64,000 bases of DNA, taken from Paralichthys olivaceus (lineage: Eukaryota; Chordata; Actinopteri; Pleuronectiformes; Paralichthyidae). The DNA lies in NCBI RefSeq assembly GCF_024713975.1, contig NC_091107.1, positions 20,761,501 through 20,825,500 of the forward strand, given 5' to 3'. A model generated the notes under the pieces. That model had not been told where the DNA came from, did not search any database, and worked only from the letters and a program-made list of their open reading frames with translations. Positions 61,901-64,000 of this stretch are shown one piece after another (the stretch's first letter is position 1; the number at the start of each line of letters is the position of its first letter). The translations under genes were made by a program, and so were the position numbers.

Positions 61901-61936
61901 TGGGGATCAGCACCTTCAGGAAGTACTCGCCCTCCT
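52958..61936 (-). CDS. nova2: NOVA2-like neuronal splicing regulator, 5' end outside the window
   Basis: The three coding exons are 61936-61793, 54504-54338 and 53974-52958, with phases 1, 1 and 0. They give the last 442 residues, ending NPQKVG. KH1 is split across the first two exons ([21 protein letters not shown], then [20 protein letters not shown]). KH2 ([20 protein letters not shown]), a long alanine-rich linker and KH3 ([18 protein letters not shown]) share the last exon. All three GKGG loops are intact. EEGEYFLKV and the linker motifs [13 protein letters not shown] and [12 protein letters not shown] fit NOVA2 better than NOVA1. The protein binds YCAY clusters in pre-mRNA and directs neuronal alternative splicing in the nucleus. 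KH2 follows exon 2 directly at DRVKQ|AKLIV; I found no cassette exon like the NOVA1 insert in the 363-base intron. The first exon lies beyond the right edge. Confidence 0.95.
57505..57740. repeat. Interspersed repeat with GGAACATGTCACCCAG core, copy 2
   Basis: GGGAACATGTCACCCAGTGA, ACAGTGTGGCTCACTG and TTAATAGTCTTGTGGACAAC match the copy at 25680-25890. Confidence 0.65.
58497..58562 (+). repeat. SINE tail ending ATGGATGGATAGA
   Basis: GGCTCCAGCTCCCCCTGGAA, CAGAATAAGCGATGTAGATG and ATGGATGGATAG match a very common teleost retroposon end. Confidence 0.7.
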
Positions 61937-64000
61937 CTGGGGGGGAGACACACAAAGTGGGATAGGGTCACATCACGTAAAGTAGCTCTGTACAGTATTA
62001 CATACACCATACTAGTACCCAACCCCCAAAACCCTGAACAAGCAAAAACTCACAATGGGAGCACACAGCTTTGACATATATATGATATGGGGGAAATACA
62101 AATGACATTATCATGTGTCTGAATTATTCTGGGAAGGCACCTGAAACAGATTTTACCCTTTGAATTCTTTTATAGTTTTCAGCACATCCACATTTTATTG
62201 GAGATTGGTGACATGTTCTGTGTCCTGTCCCAGATTTCTTATGGAGTAAATGATGACCTCCTTTCTAGTTTGCAGAGGTCTAATTTTAACTGTTTTCAAG
62301 GAGTTTTAGCAACCTCTGGCTAAATACATAGCCAAGTCCAGTGTTACTTATCACTGTTCACACATGAATACAGGGAATGTAGAATTAACACCTAAGTCTG
62401 AATGTAAAATCTATCCTGTTTCTCCTGGAAGACAAAGTAACAGAGGACTAAAAGCAAACACATGAAGTCTTTATCCATGCAGTTTATTAATGCCAATCCA
62501 AAGGGATCCGTTGCAATTAACAGACGTGAGAAGAACATATGGGAACCAATCCCACAGATTTGTTCATAGGGTATACTGCCAAAAGGGTCTAAATCTCCTC
62601 CATTTTGGAAGGGGGCTTCTGTGGCTTAGAGTGGCTTGTAGAATTCCATGATTGACAGCACATCAGTCTGAAGAATTTATAGCTTTCATGCTTTACCCTT
62701 TCAATAGGGAAAGTTCTCATTTCCAACAGTTTCTAATTAAGAATTAATCAGCACCAAAGTGGGTGAAGTGTCTGTCCAGGAAAACCCCGAACACGTTAAG
62801 TGCACTAATCTATTAAAACGCAATCAACCACATATTGAGCTTAGACCCAAATATAATCAGAACCTGACAACAAGACATCATTTACAAATATTACATTTAT
62901 GGATGTGGAGCGTCCGTGAATCCCCTGTGCATTCAAATATCATATCGATGACATCATGGTAAACACTTGGTACAGGTGCTTACTAACTACACTAACGCAG
63001 ATACAAATAATCTCCTCTGCATGCTGATTTCGATGCAATGACGTCATGTTCGATTCTTTTCAGCTGCCTCAAGGGTGACGCCACTGAAGCGGGCAGAGAT
63101 GCAAAAAGGAACTGTCCACCTTTGTATGACGAGATTTCTCGTGCATTTCCAAGTAATAAATCCCTCCGATTTCCAATCGTGGGCCACAAGGTCTGTCACC
63201 ATGTCGCTGCCTCCTGTGGGTTGTGGAGGGTGTCGAATGTTGGGGCTTGACCGGCATGGTGGGGAGGAAAGATGGATGGATGGAGGCGTACCACCCTGCA
63301 TTCAAACAGACCTGTTGCCTCTATAATGCACTCATTAGATTCAGATGTGAATTAACATGACACTGTGACATAAGGAATTTCACAGCCTACAAGTTAGCTC
63401 CTCTCCTTATTGCATTAATATGCCCCTCATGTTCCATTCAGACACAGGCTTGTTTTCGTGCACATCACCCATAACCAATGGTTCTGACAAATATTCAGAC
63501 AATGACATAATTGTTAACAGAATCCCCTTTTCATTTTGAATAATTAGCCATGGTTGTGGAGAAAATCCCAAATCCCAGACCTTATTAAATCCACATTTAC
63601 GTGACAGCACAAAATTTACTCCCCCAATTGAAAGCTAGTATATACTGTACGTCAGGTGCTGGTCGATTTTTCTGTGATTGTCCTAACAATAGAAATACGA
63701 GATAAACCTTAACATGGGCATCACATGAGCAGCTCTAATTATCTCTGGCCATTGTTCAATCTTTGCATTTTCATACTATATTGCAGACAGCTCTATGTTT
63801 TTTCTCAAAACGAATAACAATAAAATGACCTTGGTGAAAAAATAAAGATCATGCATGACTGACATGGTCGCCATAAAGCTTTTGAGCCCTCCCTCCTATC
63901 ACAAGATATCTGATGCCGTAGCCACACAAAGAATTTAATTTGAATGATACTGATTGCAGGATCCAAACATCCAAAGACCTGTTGTTGACAGACAAGCCCA
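61937..64000 (-). other. Upstream nova2 intron, partial
   Basis: No exon resembling the NOVA N-terminus (DSRKRPLE motif) is present, so this intron runs off the window. A non-repetitive block at about 62990-63260 carries a perfect CRE palindrome at 63039-63046. Confidence 0.7.

Noticed and set aside
63039-63301. Several overlapping open frames on both strands near the CRE
   Set aside because: No splice context, no recognisable motif and mutual overlap; better read as a non-coding block within a nova2 intron.
1-64000. tRNA, rRNA or known microRNA genes
   Set aside because: No cloverleaf, rRNA stretch or mature microRNA sequence that I could recognise; a covariance-model search would be decisive.

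Overview
The window is nuclear DNA from a ray-finned fish, very probably a percomorph teleost. It has vertebrate genes split into small exons with GT-AG introns, long (CA)n/(TG)n tracts, and several interspersed repeat families typical of teleost genomes. Nothing suggests bacterial, plasmid or viral DNA. All five protein-coding genes I can support read on the minus strand, head to tail. I rebuilt each by hand from splice sites, and in every case the exon phases close into one open frame.

Layout from left to right. 1-2129 is non-coding, with a GC-rich, G-quadruplex-capable patch that may be the promoter and first exon of a further leftward gene. 2849-9806 is ppp1r14a (CPI-17, an inhibitor of myosin phosphatase; 4 coding exons, 164 aa). 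9807-11772 is intergenic and repeat-rich. 12614-16388 is a Delta-type Notch ligand closest to fish deltaB (dlb; 7 coding exons, 633 aa), with a TATA box near 16625. 16630-26000 is a roughly 10 kb gene-free stretch upstream of dlb with candidate enhancers. 26833-28464 is a Myb/SANT-like DNA-binding protein (4 coding exons, 356 aa). 31518-34839 is capns1, the calpain small subunit (10 coding exons, 216 aa), with a non-coding first exon near 35771. 35933-37112 is a 1.18 kb minisatellite just upstream of capns1. 37113-46000 is gene-free. About 46000-52957 is probably the long 3' UTR of nova2. 52958-61936 holds the last three coding exons of nova2, a neuronal splicing factor with KH domains; its first exon or exons lie beyond the right edge.

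The genes do not form one pathway. They do form a conserved linkage group: from memory, human PPP1R14A, DLL3, CAPNS1, MYPOP and NOVA2 all lie on 19q13. This makes the Delta gene here a candidate positional counterpart of mammalian DLL3, although it keeps a complete DSL domain and eight EGF repeats.

The observations most worth a second look are these: a (UG)n tract abutting the acceptor of the in-frame 81-base exon 2 of ppp1r14a; a histidine-rich C-terminus on the same protein; a GC-AG intron in capns1; the two-domain minisatellite next to the capns1 promoter; and a three-copy TTAA-flanked MITE family, one copy of which sits inside a telomere-like satellite. I found no clear candidate for a wholly new biological system.
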